The notes below the pieces were generated by a model. The model had not been told where the DNA came from, made no database searches, and saw nothing but the letters and a program-made list of their open reading frames with translations. The translations under genes were made by a program, and so were the position numbers. Below, piece after piece: positions 6,090 to 6,368 of a stretch of DNA of 6,368 bases. The DNA comes from Candidatus Hebobacteria bacterium. GTDB lineage: Bacteria; Armatimonadota; Hebobacteria; Hebobacterales; Hebobacteraceae. The stretch spans positions 1 to 6,368 of the forward strand of contig JALGTT010000077.1 in NCBI GenBank assembly GCA_029821235.1, read 5' to 3'. How positions within the stretch are numbered: the stretch's first letter is position 1; each line of letters begins with the position of its first letter.

Positions 6090-6335
6090 CTAGCTCCCGG
6101 TTGACTTCTTGGCCTTTTCCTCGGCCTGCTTCTTCTGATACCTAGCGTACCGCTGCACGAACCGCTCGACCCGTCCCTCGGTGTCCACGATCTTCTGTCG
6201 TCCCGTGTAGAAGGGATGGCACTGCGAGCAGATCTCCACGCGGATGCTCGGCACCGTCGCCCGGGTGACGAACGAGTTGCCGCAGGCGCAGCTTACTTGC
6301 GCGGTAACATACTTGGGATGAATGCCCTGCTTCAT
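6090..6335 (-). CDS. rpmE: 50S ribosomal protein L31, zinc-binding type
   Basis: Small protein of the large ribosomal subunit that helps bridge the central protuberance to the 30S head. The 81-residue product begins MKQGIHPKY as in the family and carries the zinc ligands Cys16, Cys18, Cys36 and Cys39 (a CxC followed by CSQC) and the HPFYTG signature (40-45). It is therefore the zinc-dependent C+ form and not the zinc-free ykgM/RpmE2 type. The C-terminus is a short Lys-rich tail. The start is supported by GGGAG 7 nt upstream. It is the first gene of the operon visible here; only 33 nt of upstream sequence remain in the window and no promoter can be identified there. Confidence 0.97.
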   Translation of the reverse strand: MKQGIHPKYVTAQVSCACGNSFVTRATVPSIRVEICSQCHPFYTGRQKIVDTEGRVERFVQRYARYQKKQAEEKAKKSTGS

Positions 6336-6368
6336 CTTCGGACTCCCACGGTGATTACCCGCCCCACA

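Noticed and set aside
4210..6104. Plus-strand open frames of 387 and 271 codons opposite prfA and the DUF1385 gene
   Set aside because: Both are shadows of conserved genes, with His/Leu/Arg-rich translations and no plausible start context or domain.

Overview
This is a high-GC bacterial chromosomal segment with two blocks that converge on a shared terminator-like hairpin at about 1961-1988. The minus-strand block, read from 6335 down to 2024, is a compact housekeeping cluster: rpmE (zinc-type ribosomal protein L31), a DUF1385/YqhQ-family membrane protein, prfA (release factor RF1), prmC (methyltransferase for the RF1/RF2 GGQ glutamine), a TsaC/Sua5/YrdC-type threonylcarbamoyl-AMP synthase, and a small FMN nitroreductase. 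Gaps are 3-36 nt, so co-transcription is likely. The promoter of this operon would lie beyond the right edge.

The plus-strand block is one gene (174-1934) for a secreted protein of unknown function. It has a signal peptide, a long disordered Arg/Asn/Pro/Gly-rich region, an extremely Tyr/Trp-rich segment with a four-copy (Y-x-D/A-G) repeat, and a C-terminal region that looks like an NTF2/SnoaL-like alpha+beta domain. It has its own sigma70-type promoter, a leader hairpin and a strong Shine-Dalgarno sequence.

The order rpmE-DUF1385-prfA-prmC-tsaC suits Terrabacteria-type lineages such as Firmicutes, Chloroflexota, Armatimonadota and relatives. The high GC and unusual motif variants suggest an under-sampled, high-GC lineage. 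Armatimonadota is a guess only; phylogenetic placement from this window is weak.

Functionally the operon joins ribosome structure (L31), translation termination (RF1 and its methylase PrmC) and decoding fidelity (t6A37 tRNA modification through TsaC), with an uncharacterised membrane protein and a redox enzyme attached. There are no RNA genes, CRISPR arrays, insertion sequences or phage genes. The window is mostly ordinary. The points most worth a second look are the uncharacterised Tyr/Trp-rich secreted protein, the paired motif variants in RF1 and PrmC, and the conserved-looking placement of the DUF1385 membrane protein inside a translation-termination operon.
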